From Salegentibacter agarivorans (GTDB lineage: Bacteria; Bacteroidota; Bacteroidia; Flavobacteriales; Flavobacteriaceae): a stretch of DNA of 64,000 bases. The stretch covers positions 62,001 through 126,000 of the forward strand of contig NZ_FOOH01000008.1 of assembly GCF_900113135.1 (NCBI RefSeq), given 5' to 3'. Of this stretch, positions 56,487-64,000 are shown piece by piece. Position 1 is the stretch's first letter. Every line of letters starts with the position of its first letter. The notes beneath the pieces are model-generated. The model did not search any database, was not told where the DNA came from, and saw only the letters and a program-made list of their open reading frames with translations. A program made the translations under genes and the position numbers.

Positions 56487-56494
56487 AAATAAAT

Positions 56495-57883
56495 ATGATG
56501 AAATATATTAAAATTCTGGTACTGGCTCTGGCCATCGTCCTACAACTTTCCTGTGAAGGTTTTGTTGAAATTGAAATTCCTGATGATAGGATAATCAATG
56601 AAAATGTTTTTAGCAGGGAGAAAACTGCTAATAGTGCAGTAAAAGGTATTTATAATGAACTATACCAAGCAAAATTTTCCAGTGGTTTTCAGACATCAAT
56701 TACTGTTCTTTCTGCCCTATCGGCTGATAATCTGAAGGCCACGGTAACAACCGAAAATCTACTTGAGTTCGAAGAAAATGAAATTTTTATTAAAAACAGC
56801 TATAACCTAGGCATTTGGTCAAGCGCCTATAATATTATATATATGTCCAATGCAGTGATAGCAGGTCTAACTGGAAACAACAATATATCTCCGGAACTAA
56901 ATGAAAAGCTTACAGGAGAAGCTCGTTTTATTCGAGCCTTCACCTATTACTACCTGGTTAATTTGTATGGAGATGTGCCTTTAATACTTAGAACCGGTTT
57001 TGAAGAAAATTCAAAAAAAATTAGAACTAGTACAGATGAAGTTTACCACCAGATAATTGAGGATTTAGAAATTGCCACCCAACAATTAGGGAACACCTAC
57101 GAGAATGGCGAGCGATTGCGTGCTAACCGTTTTACGGCTATGGCACTGCTGGCAAGGGTATATCTAAATTTAGGAGAATGGGAACTGGCGGAGAGTTATA
57201 GTACGGAAATAATTGATGCATCAGAAACTTTTGAACTATTACCACATGAAGAAGTGTTCCTGGCTAACAGCAAAGAGGCTATCTGGCAAATATCTCCCCT
57301 GGAAGGAGGATCTTCCAGAAGCAATACCCAAGAAGGTGCATTGTTTATTTTGCTCGATGATCCCGGACGTGTTGCTCTAACCGAGGACCTTATAGAATCA
57401 TTTGAGAGCAATGACGCCCGACTGGATCAATGGATCGGACTATTAGAAACCGAAAATGAGAGCTATTATTTCCCTTATAAATATAAGGTTAAAAATACCA
57501 CAGATGGAAATTTAGAATACTCTATGGTAATGCGCCTTGGAGAACAATATTTAATCAGGGCTGAAGCTCGTGCTGAGATGGGTAAATTGGCCGAGAGCAT
57601 TAGTGATTTGAATGAAATAAGGCAGCGGTCAGATCTAAACCCGCTAGACCTAGATGATCAAAGTATCACTTCAGATAAAGTTATAAACCTCATCCTTGAA
57701 GAACGCAGAAAAGAATTATTTACAGAATGGGGTCACCGATGGCTAGACCTAAAACGCAAAGGGGAAGCGGGGCCTGTTTTATCTTCAAAAAAACCACTCT
57801 GGGATAATACGGATATTTTTTATCCCATCCCAGAAGATGAGATATTAAAAAACCCTAACCTAACGCAAAATCCAGGTTATTAA
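56495..57883 (+). CDS. SusD/RagB-family nutrient-binding lipoprotein
   Basis: A 462-residue surface lipoprotein with lipobox LQLSC near residue 20 and the TPR-like SusD fold. Landmarks: GEARFIRAFTYYYLVNLYGDVPLIL, RLRANRFTAMALLARVYLNLG and the C-terminal LNEIRQRSDL, EERRKELFTEWGHRWLDLKR. It caps the SusC channel. The first two codons are both ATG; either may be the start. Confidence 0.95.
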   Translation: MMKYIKILVLALAIVLQLSCEGFVEIEIPDDRIINENVFSREKTANSAVKGIYNELYQAKFSSGFQTSITVLSALSADNLKATVTTENLLEFEENEIFIKNSYNLGIWSSAYNIIYMSNAVIAGLTGNNNISPELNEKLTGEARFIRAFTYYYLVNLYGDVPLILRTGFEENSKKIRTSTDEVYHQIIEDLEIATQQLGNTYENGERLRANRFTAMALLARVYLNLGEWELAESYSTEIIDASETFELLPHEEVFLANSKEAIWQISPLEGGSSRSNTQEGALFILLDDPGRVALTEDLIESFESNDARLDQWIGLLETENESYYFPYKYKVKNTTDGNLEYSMVMRLGEQYLIRAEARAEMGKLAESISDLNEIRQRSDLNPLDLDDQSITSDKVINLILEERRKELFTEWGHRWLDLKRKGEAGPVLSSKKPLWDNTDIFYPIPEDEILKNPNLTQNPGY

Positions 57884-57906
57884 TAATACCGTAATCCTTA
57901 GACAAC

Positions 57907-60747
57907 ATGAAAATTAGTATAAAAAAAAGAATATTTCTTTTGCTTATTACCAACCTCATAGTAAATATTTCGTTGGCTAATACGAATATTCCCAATGATA
58001 GTGTACCACTTGATGCCAGTATTAGGTATGGAATATTGCCTAATGGGCTGACTTACTATATTAAACCCATTGATAATCCCGGTGCCGGGTTAAATTTAAG
58101 ACTGGTGGTTAAAGCGGGTATTAAACAAGAAAAAAAGGGGGAGTTAGACTTTGCTCATATTACAGAACATTTGGGCTTTGTCGCTGGAAAGAATATTTCA
58201 AGAAAAAAAACCCCTCATCTTTTTGATGAAGCAGGGGTTAGTTTGGCACAACTCAATGGCTTTACTGCCGGAAATTATACAGATTATTTTGTTCAGCTTT
58301 CTGACAATAATGAAAAAGGTATTTCCCTAGCTTTAAATTTTTTCAAAGATATTCTATGGAATTTAGAACTGAGCGAAAAGAATATAGGACTGGAAAGAAT
58401 AACTGTTTTTGATGAAACAAACGGTGGGGTTTTTAACTTGGGAATCCATTCATTTCATTTGGAACAGCAAATTACAGGCTGGGGTGCCGAAATCCCCGAA
58501 GATTTCGAAAAACATATAAAAACATTTGATCATGAAAAATTAATTGAGTTCTATAAAAGATGGTATCGTCCCGATTTAATGGCTATTGTCATAGTTGGAA
58601 ATATAGACAATATTGATAAGGTGGAAAAAGAGATTAATGAAAAATTTGATAAAAAAAAGGAGCCGGGTAATCCTGTCGATCCTACTGTTGATCAAATGAA
58701 TTACCTTGATAAAACACCTCAATTCTACAAAAAAGAACTGCAAGGTGATAATGACTATTTAATATATAAACCCATACATTTAAATTTTTACTTCCGTCAA
58801 AATAACAATATTAAGGATCAAAGTAAAAATGGGTTAAAGGATCAATTGATAAGGAATTTATTTATCGAACTATTGAACAAAAAGTACTTACAAGTACTAC
58901 AACAGTACAACACTTTTGGCGCAATTCGAGCTGAATTTCTGACCCCCCCTGCCGCTTTGAAACTCGAAATTGTTCCAATGGAAGGATTAAAAAAGGATTA
59001 TATTGATACTGCACTCAAAACCTTGAAAGGAATAAAGCAATACGGGTTTTCTACCGAAGATTTCAATCTTGGCAAAGCAGAATATCTTAATTCAATTAGG
59101 CAATCCGACACCTTAAGCCTGTCTTATTGGAAAAATCAAATCATTAATCATTTTGTCTACGGAGAGGCTTTACCCGAAAACAAGGAACAGCTTCAGGAAA
59201 GGATTTTACAAAACCTGGAAAAGGAAGAATTTCATAATGCTATAAAAAATTACATTAAGGATAAACCAGAAGATATAAGTATTGTGGCATATAAAGGTGA
59301 TCCTGCGTTAGAGAATCCCGAAAAAAAGATAAAAAATTGGATAAATGAAATAAGCAATGAAACGGTGGAAAAACCTGATCGCCCTGAAAAGAAGTTAATT
59401 TTAATGGATACTGTGCAAACTAACGCACTGGAGAAAACATCGGTAAAAGTTTTAGAGACTGAAATCACTGGAGCTAAAAGCTATCAATTGAAAAATGGGC
59501 TACGCATTATATTAAAAGATTCACAAAACCATTCTTCAGGTAAGGGTGCAGATGAGAAAAAAATAGTATTTCAGGGTTTTTCGCAACATGGGATAAAATG
59601 CTTTCCACAGGAAGATTATTTTTCTGCTTTAAACTCAACGGAAATAACGAGGAATTCGGGAGTGGGGAAACTTAATAAATTTGAATTAGAGCGATATTTA
59701 GACCGCTACAGTTTTAAAGGTTTTGTATCCCCTTATATTGAATATGATGCAGCAGGAATTAAGGCTAATATTGCTTTAAAAGATATAGAAACTGCTTTGC
59801 AATTAGTATACTTGTATTTTACCTCTCCCAATTTTAATACGACGGCCTTTGAAGATTGGAAGACTTATCAAAAAATTTATATAGCATATCAAAATTATCC
59901 CGTAGAAAACTTCGAAAGTAACATCCGGGAATTTTTACCTGACAATGATTTTAAGCCAAAAGGCAGGAAATTTATTGAAGGGTTGGCCTATACAGATTTA
60001 AATAGGGCCAAGGAAATCTTTAATCAAATCTTCAATGATGCGGAAAATTTCACCTTTTTATTTTCAGGCGATTTTAATGAGGAAGAAGTTTTAAATCTTT
60101 GCCGAAAATATCTTGGTAATCTCCCTGTCACATCGGAATATTCAAGGTGTATAAGTAAAAGTGAAGAATCATTAGTTCTACCGGTTGAATCAAAGACTTT
60201 TCATTCAGTAGCACCTTTGAATTCCACGATGGTTAAAATGGTTTATGTGAAGGAATCGAATATTTCCTCTATAGACTGGCAGGAAGAAATCAAGTTGATT
60301 CTCTTAAACCATATTATGAAAGAATCGTTAATGCGTCGATTACGATTTAAATCCGAAGAAGGAGGCACTTATGAGGTGACGCCTGGTTTAAATATTGTTA
60401 ACTCCCATAATTATATTGAAATTCCTATTGGTTTTAATTCAGACCCTAAAGATGTTGAACGATTAATTGGAGAAGTTCAAAACTTTATTGAGGAGCTGAG
60501 GAGCTCACCTGTAGAAATTTCATTTTTTGAAAAATTAAAAAAAACACAATTAAATAATAAAATAAGCTATGGCCTTGCTTTAGCCAAAATGCTAAGGCAT
60601 TCGAAGGATAATTATCCTTGGTTGGATAAAGAAGAAAGAAATGCATTTATTAATTCCTTACATCCAAATGATCTACAAGAAACAGCCAATAATTATTTAA
60701 GCAATAAACCGATAATTTTTAAAATGCTTCCAAAAGAAAATAAATAA
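57907..60747 (+). CDS. M16-family (pitrilysin-like) zinc metallopeptidase
   Basis: A 946-residue peptidase with an N-terminal signal peptide (to about residue 24), so periplasmic or surface. The inverted zinc motif HxxEH is HITEH at 84-88, and acidic residues follow in ERITVFDE near residue 163. A second, catalytically dead M16 half covers roughly 480-940, giving the two-lobed clamshell that digests peptides. It is 23 bases after susD and should be co-transcribed, so it probably cuts what SusCD imports. Confidence 0.92.
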   Translation: MKISIKKRIFLLLITNLIVNISLANTNIPNDSVPLDASIRYGILPNGLTYYIKPIDNPGAGLNLRLVVKAGIKQEKKGELDFAHITEHLGFVAGKNISRKKTPHLFDEAGVSLAQLNGFTAGNYTDYFVQLSDNNEKGISLALNFFKDILWNLELSEKNIGLERITVFDETNGGVFNLGIHSFHLEQQITGWGAEIPEDFEKHIKTFDHEKLIEFYKRWYRPDLMAIVIVGNIDNIDKVEKEINEKFDKKKEPGNPVDPTVDQMNYLDKTPQFYKKELQGDNDYLIYKPIHLNFYFRQNNNIKDQSKNGLKDQLIRNLFIELLNKKYLQVLQQYNTFGAIRAEFLTPPAALKLEIVPMEGLKKDYIDTALKTLKGIKQYGFSTEDFNLGKAEYLNSIRQSDTLSLSYWKNQIINHFVYGEALPENKEQLQERILQNLEKEEFHNAIKNYIKDKPEDISIVAYKGDPALENPEKKIKNWINEISNETVEKPDRPEKKLILMDTVQTNALEKTSVKVLETEITGAKSYQLKNGLRIILKDSQNHSSGKGADEKKIVFQGFSQHGIKCFPQEDYFSALNSTEITRNSGVGKLNKFELERYLDRYSFKGFVSPYIEYDAAGIKANIALKDIETALQLVYLYFTSPNFNTTAFEDWKTYQKIYIAYQNYPVENFESNIREFLPDNDFKPKGRKFIEGLAYTDLNRAKEIFNQIFNDAENFTFLFSGDFNEEEVLNLCRKYLGNLPVTSEYSRCISKSEESLVLPVESKTFHSVAPLNSTMVKMVYVKESNISSIDWQEEIKLILLNHIMKESLMRRLRFKSEEGGTYEVTPGLNIVNSHNYIEIPIGFNSDPKDVERLIGEVQNFIEELRSSPVEISFFEKLKKTQLNNKISYGLALAKMLRHSKDNYPWLDKEERNAFINSLHPNDLQETANNYLSNKPIIFKMLPKENK

Positions 60748-60769
60748 TAGCAAATTAGGCATGCGAATG

Positions 60770-60800
60770 AAAAAGTGTACAGCCAAATTAGGCTGTACAC
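60770..60800 (-). terminator. Terminator between the convergent peptidase and small secreted protein genes
   Basis: Perfect 10-bp hairpin GTGTACAGCC-aaatta-GGCTGTACAC. On the minus strand it exits into TTTTT, so it mainly serves the small secreted protein gene, but it may act on both strands. Confidence 0.8.
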
Positions 60801-60811
60801 TAATCATTTAA

Positions 60812-61129
60812 TTAATCAGTAGGAGGAAAACCTTCAAGGCTCTTGATACCTCCTACTCCTATTGCAGGATCACCCAGATCTTCCGAATTGTATACCTTAT
60901 AGGAAGCTCCAGGAGACGGGTCTTCTTCAAATGATACACGGCACTCCGCATCCCCTATTCCACATTCAACCTCAATTGGATACCAGTTGTTTCCAATATT
61001 TACATACATGGTTGCATAGCTATCACTTTCTGATAATTCGAGTTTCGGTTCTGAATCTACAGTAGCAAAAGTCAATCCTATGGCAAATATAAATGCCATC
61101 ATCGGTAATATTAATTTTCTAAATTTCAT
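60812..61129 (-). CDS. Small secreted two-cysteine protein (DUF6520-like)
   Basis: A 105-residue protein with signal sequence MKFRKLILPMMAFIFAIG and probable cleavage after FATV or nearby. The mature acidic chain has two cysteines (Cys56 and Cys63, CGIGDAEC) and a Pro/Gly-rich tail. The pattern resembles small secreted flavobacterial proteins grouped as DUF6520, by recall only. It is a candidate peptide substrate, ligand or signal for the SusCD/M16 module facing it. Confidence 0.7.
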   Translation of the reverse strand: MKFRKLILPMMAFIFAIGLTFATVDSEPKLELSESDSYATMYVNIGNNWYPIEVECGIGDAECRVSFEEDPSPGASYKVYNSEDLGDPAIGVGGIKSLEGFPPTD

Positions 61130-61372
61130 AATATTTAAATTTAATTGTTAATAAATATGCCGTTGTAAAACAGGTATTCGGCCTCACCTGCATCATCGCG
61201 CAATAATATTTTTAGAACTATTCTCTTCTTCTTAATTCAATTAGAATATTGAGTTTAAAAAGAATATAAATCCAGAATAGTTTTTTCTTTTTCTAGAAGT
61301 ATAAAGGTCTGCAATAATCATATTCCAGATGAACCAGGGAATGTTCTGGGAAGGTATTTTTCGGTTCCTGGC

Positions 61373-62311
61373 CTAATTATGCCTATTAAAGAAGACCTTC
61401 TTTCGGAATTGTAAAGGCGATATTCCATATTTTTTCCGAAAGCGATTGCAATAGTGAGAAGATGTTTTGAAGCCATAATTAGTAGCCACGTCCTTTATTT
61501 TAATATCGCTTTTCTCTAGTAAAAAAGTACTGGCCTCAAGGCGCTTTTCCATATCGTATTTTAAGACTGCCATACCGTACCGATCTTTGAAAGCTTTCTG
61601 CATAGCACTTATACTGGCTCCTGCTTCCCCAGCAATAAACTCTAATGAAGGAATGAAAGAGGTTTGGTATTTAAGAAGTACATCATGTACGTTTTGGGCC
61701 AGTAAAAAATCCCCAATTGTCTTGGAGTTGTTTTTAGCTTTTTTACCGGGAAAAGTTTGTAAAGTATCTTGTTCCGGTGCGGCTATGGGAGGAACCGGTT
61801 GCTGAGGATCAAAACCTATAATAATATACCAGGAATCCTCTAACAATGCACTGGTTTGTATTACTTGTATATGTAAGGGAATTAATAATTCAGTCTCTCC
61901 CTTAAAATCCAGGATCCCCATATCATAACAGCCTAAGGATTTTTTATCCCATTCATTCCAGTGTTTTAAAAATTTTCTTTTTCCGTCTCTAGTTAGCAGG
62001 TCACTAATTGTTTTTGGTATTAATTCCTTTGAGATAATTTCATGATTCACATCGGTATGAGTCAGCAATTCTTTCTTTGAATTTGTTAGAAGAATAATTT
62101 GAGGACGTGTAAAAACCTGGGTTTTCTTGATTTCATTAAACATCCAATTCAGACGGAAATTGGTATTGTTAATTAACATGCCAAGGGTGTCTTTCCAGTC
62201 CATGGCATCTGAAATCGGAATTCTGTGTGAAAGATTGCCTGAAGCCATTTTAAGCAAAGTCTTTACTAATTGGTTAAACCTCTGATCGTATATCTGATGT
62301 GGTGCGAGCAT
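61373..62311 (-). CDS. AraC-family regulator with HAMP/PAS-like sensor part
   Basis: A 312-residue soluble protein. Residues about 10-50 (LLKMASGNLSHRIPISD...LGMLINNTN) look like a HAMP linker, about 60-175 like a PAS-type sensor, and about 215-306 is the two-HTH AraC domain (GASISAMQKAFKDRYG, IKIKDVATNYGFKTSSHYCNRFRKKYG). No membrane helix is present, so a cytosolic cue is implied. It is 14 bases after the STAS-like gene and about 240 bases before the small secreted protein gene, a likely target. Confidence 0.85.
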   Translation of the reverse strand: MLAPHQIYDQRFNQLVKTLLKMASGNLSHRIPISDAMDWKDTLGMLINNTNFRLNWMFNEIKKTQVFTRPQIILLTNSKKELLTHTDVNHEIISKELIPKTISDLLTRDGKRKFLKHWNEWDKKSLGCYDMGILDFKGETELLIPLHIQVIQTSALLEDSWYIIIGFDPQQPVPPIAAPEQDTLQTFPGKKAKNNSKTIGDFLLAQNVHDVLLKYQTSFIPSLEFIAGEAGASISAMQKAFKDRYGMAVLKYDMEKRLEASTFLLEKSDIKIKDVATNYGFKTSSHYCNRFRKKYGISPLQFRKKVFFNRHN

Positions 62312-62325
62312 ATCAAAAGGAATTA

Positions 62326-62694
62326 TTACTTATACTTTTGGAGAAAATCCAGAGCTTGCTGGTTATTATTGAAAATTTGAGTAGGTTTTCCTGGATGGTG
62401 AAATTTTAGAAAGATTTCTGCCAAAATTCTATGATAATACAAAGTGCAGAGCACTGAGATGGCCGGGATCAGAGTGCCACCCTCCCTGCCCAGGTATTCG
62501 GCGGCCTCTTCACTTACAACCTTAAGGTTATGAATGTTGCATAAAACTGGATAGGGAGTATTATTCTGAAACTTAAATCTACTGGCGACAAGTAGTTCCG
62601 CCTTTTTCAGATCTAGTTCAGCTATAGGTTTAAATGTGAAAAAAAGAATTCCCTCACTAACCCACATCGTGGCATATTCAGATTCTTCCTGCAT
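62326..62694 (-). CDS. STAS/DUF7793-like small regulatory protein
   Basis: A 122-residue alpha/beta protein: a strand-rich start (YATMWVSEGILFFTF), a middle VLCNIHNLKVVSEEAAEYLG, and a C-terminal helical part ending FNNNQQALDFLQKY. The pattern resembles SpoIIAA/STAS-like proteins seen beside AraC regulators in this phylum; I recall DUF7793. It shares an operon with the AraC regulator and may modulate it. Confidence 0.65.
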   Translation of the reverse strand: MQEESEYATMWVSEGILFFTFKPIAELDLKKAELLVASRFKFQNNTPYPVLCNIHNLKVVSEEAAEYLGREGGTLIPAISVLCTLYYHRILAEIFLKFHHPGKPTQIFNNNQQALDFLQKYK

Positions 62695-62794
62695 ATTAAT
62701 TTGTTTCCAGGTGAAATCTATCGGGTAGGGCTCAAGAATTATTGGGCAATATAAATATAATAAGTTTTTTGTTTACTCAGGAAATTGCCTGGTA

Positions 62795-62860
62795 AGCCTA
62801 AAAAGTGTTCTCTAAAGTTTTATTTTGAGTAAAGGAAGGTGAATCAACCACCTTTAGGCT
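62795..62860. repeat. Inverted repeat between STAS-like and UpxY genes
   Basis: AGCCTAAA (62795-62802) and TTTAGGCT (62853-62860) are perfect complements, and a smaller hairpin AGGTG...CACCT lies inside near 62838-62853. On the minus strand this is downstream of the upxY-like gene; it could be a terminator-like structure but lacks a long T run. Confidence 0.35.
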
Positions 62861-62945
62861 AAATAAGTTTTTGGGGAAATAACAAAATTTCGAAAGAAAC
62901 CTGTTTAAAAAGAATTATGATGGGTATCGATTTCTAATTTTCTAT

Positions 62946-63419
62946 CTAAATAATCTCTTTGGTTTGAACTTCTAAAGTAAATCCAAGTTCGGGAAGTACA
63001 AGGCGCATTTTTCTCTTTCCAATATCGCGAATTATGGCTTCCTGCTGTTTGAAGGCACCGTTTTTAATGGTTATTTTATCTCCTTCATTTAGATGCTCTA
63101 CTTTTGCGCCATCCACTTTATCTTCTTCAAGCCATTCGCGTATTACTTTAATCTCCTTATCTCTTACAATAGCCGGTTTGCCTAACCAAAATAAATACCG
63201 AATCACGCCGGGGACCTCAAAAACTCTGTTGCGATTTTTTTCCTCCATCTTTATAAAAACATAAGATTTAAAGAGAGGCGTTTTGATTTTCTTCTTTCTA
63301 TCGCTCCATTGTTTTATCTCTGTGATAAAAGGGCAATAGACCTCAACGCCCATTTGCTGCAAACCGTTGGCTACTCTTTTTTCCATCCTGGGTTTGGTAT
63401 ATAAAACGTACCACGACAT
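62946..63419 (-). CDS. UpxY/NusG-like transcription antiterminator
   Basis: A 157-residue specialised NusG paralogue. The NGN domain is residues 1-100 (SWYVLYTKPRMEKRVANGL, KSYVFIKMEEKNRNRVFEVPGVIRYLFW) and the KOW domain is about 108-150 (LNEGDKITIKNGAFKQQEAIIRD). UpxY proteins let polymerase read through long polysaccharide operons. It has the same orientation as the polysaccharide locus at 35.7-49 kb but is separated from it by about 14 kb. Confidence 0.9.
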   Translation of the reverse strand: MSWYVLYTKPRMEKRVANGLQQMGVEVYCPFITEIKQWSDRKKKIKTPLFKSYVFIKMEEKNRNRVFEVPGVIRYLFWLGKPAIVRDKEIKVIREWLEEDKVDGAKVEHLNEGDKITIKNGAFKQQEAIIRDIGKRKMRLVLPELGFTLEVQTKEII

Positions 63420-63673
63420 AGCTAAGATTTTTTTATCATCTCTTCGTAGTAGGGTAATTTGAAGAAATTTTAGATTGAATTGTTAGTTAGTAGCATCAAA
63501 ATTACAAAGATTTTGAGTAGAAATAAGGCCTGGCGCCCGTTGAAATTAGAATCAATCTTTGAAACACTCAGGCATAGTTAGTTATTTTTAATAATAACAG
63601 GAAAAGAATGGATAGTAATATAACGAGAAGGAGCCGCTAATTTAATAATGGAATATTTATACTGAAACTAATC

Positions 63674-64000
63674 TCAATTACTTCTCAAAATTTTCTCCAT
63701 AGGTTTAGCCTTCGCAAGTTCGTCTACCAACTTGTCTAAATACCTTACTTTTTGAGTTAGGGGATTATCGATTTCCTCTACGCGGTAACCACAAATTACC
63801 CCGGTAATAAGGTGTGCATTCCGATTTAAATTTGCGCACTCAAAAAATGTTTCGAAGCTTACTTTTTCGTCAATGAGTTCCTTCTGCTTTTTTTTATCAA
63901 AACCGGTTAACCACTCAATCACCTTTTCAAGTTCTTCTTCTGTCCGTCCTTTCTTCTCCACCTTGGTAAGATAATGTGGATATACCGAAGCAAAGGTCAT
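63674..64000 (-). CDS. DUF2200 family protein, 5' end outside window
   Basis: The 108 visible residues (MTFASVYPHYLTKVEKKGRTEEELEKVI..., IEWLTGFD, VICGYRVEEIDNPL) match the DUF2200 family, function unknown. Family members usually have a dozen or so residues before the MTFASVYP segment, so the real start probably lies beyond base 64000. Confidence 0.85.
   Translation of the reverse strand: MTFASVYPHYLTKVEKKGRTEEELEKVIEWLTGFDKKKQKELIDEKVSFETFFECANLNRNAHLITGVICGYRVEEIDNPLTQKVRYLDKLVDELAKAKPMEKILRSN

Noticed and set aside
53484-57883. Polysaccharide utilisation locus
   Set aside because: There is no glycoside hydrolase, lyase, esterase or hybrid two-component/anti-sigma regulator; the co-transcribed enzyme is an M16 peptidase.
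1-64000. CRISPR arrays, rRNA or tRNA genes, complete insertion sequences, prophage genes
   Set aside because: I saw no spaced direct repeats, no cloverleaf or rRNA-like sequence, no transposase or integrase and no phage structural genes on reading the window.

Overview
The window is chromosomal DNA from a marine-type member of the Flavobacteriaceae (Bacteroidota), in the neighbourhood of Gramella/Christiangramia, Salegentibacter or Zunongwangia. The evidence is the low GC content, the short primary sigma factor without region 1.1, PorT of type IX secretion next to menaquinone methyltransferase, a TamL-type lipoprotein, SusC/SusD proteins, promoters of the TTTG...TAnnTTTG type, and general absence of Shine-Dalgarno sequences. 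The genus is inference.

Region 1 (1-18.2 kb) is core housekeeping: ubiE (cut by the left edge), porT, an rRNA/tRNA methyltransferase, tamL, fbaA, accD, rpsO, pnp and rpoD. Then come a small lipoprotein, two redox enzymes, a BLUF photosensor, rpe, ypdA, a DUF488 protein and a luciferase-like monooxygenase. Intrinsic terminators and two flavobacterial-style intergenic repeats lie between them.

Region 2 (18.3-35.5 kb) is a nitrate block. A 13-gene minus-strand operon encodes a membrane cytochrome b, a molybdopterin nitrate reductase, a four-cluster ferredoxin, a Tat-type Rieske protein and a small membrane protein. It continues with nearly the whole molybdenum cofactor pathway (moaA, moeA, mobA, moaD, moeB-rhodanese, moaE, fused moaC-moaB) and a TauE/SafE permease. 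Upstream are two separate NarK transporters, one with an inserted hammerhead-like domain, then a ClC anion channel and two tandem hemerythrins. Three promoter regions in this block carry a TGA-N6-TCA palindrome, which suggests one Crp/Fnr-type regulator for all of it.

Region 3 (35.7-49 kb) is a Wzx/Wzy-type surface polysaccharide locus on the minus strand: Wzi-like barrel, tyrosine autokinase, export lipoprotein, initiating sugar-phosphate transferase, three glycosyltransferases, two acyltransferases, polymerase and flippase. Its glycosyltransferase part is very AT-rich. The NusG-like UpxY antiterminator usually found at the head of such loci lies about 14 kb upstream (62.9-63.4 kb).

Region 4 (49-62.7 kb) lies between UpxY and the flippase and looks accessory. 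It holds small lipoproteins, a decayed SusC fragment, an XRE regulator with a palindromic operator, a structured ~186-nt RNA with its own consensus promoter and terminator, and a long structured leader. After these come susC, susD and an M16 zinc peptidase, facing a small secreted two-cysteine protein, a HAMP/PAS/AraC-like regulator and a STAS-like protein. I see no carbohydrate-active enzymes here. I infer a peptide-processing and uptake module rather than a glycan locus; with the structured RNA it is the best candidate for something undescribed. The right edge cuts a DUF2200 gene. I found no rRNA, tRNA, CRISPR array or intact insertion sequence.
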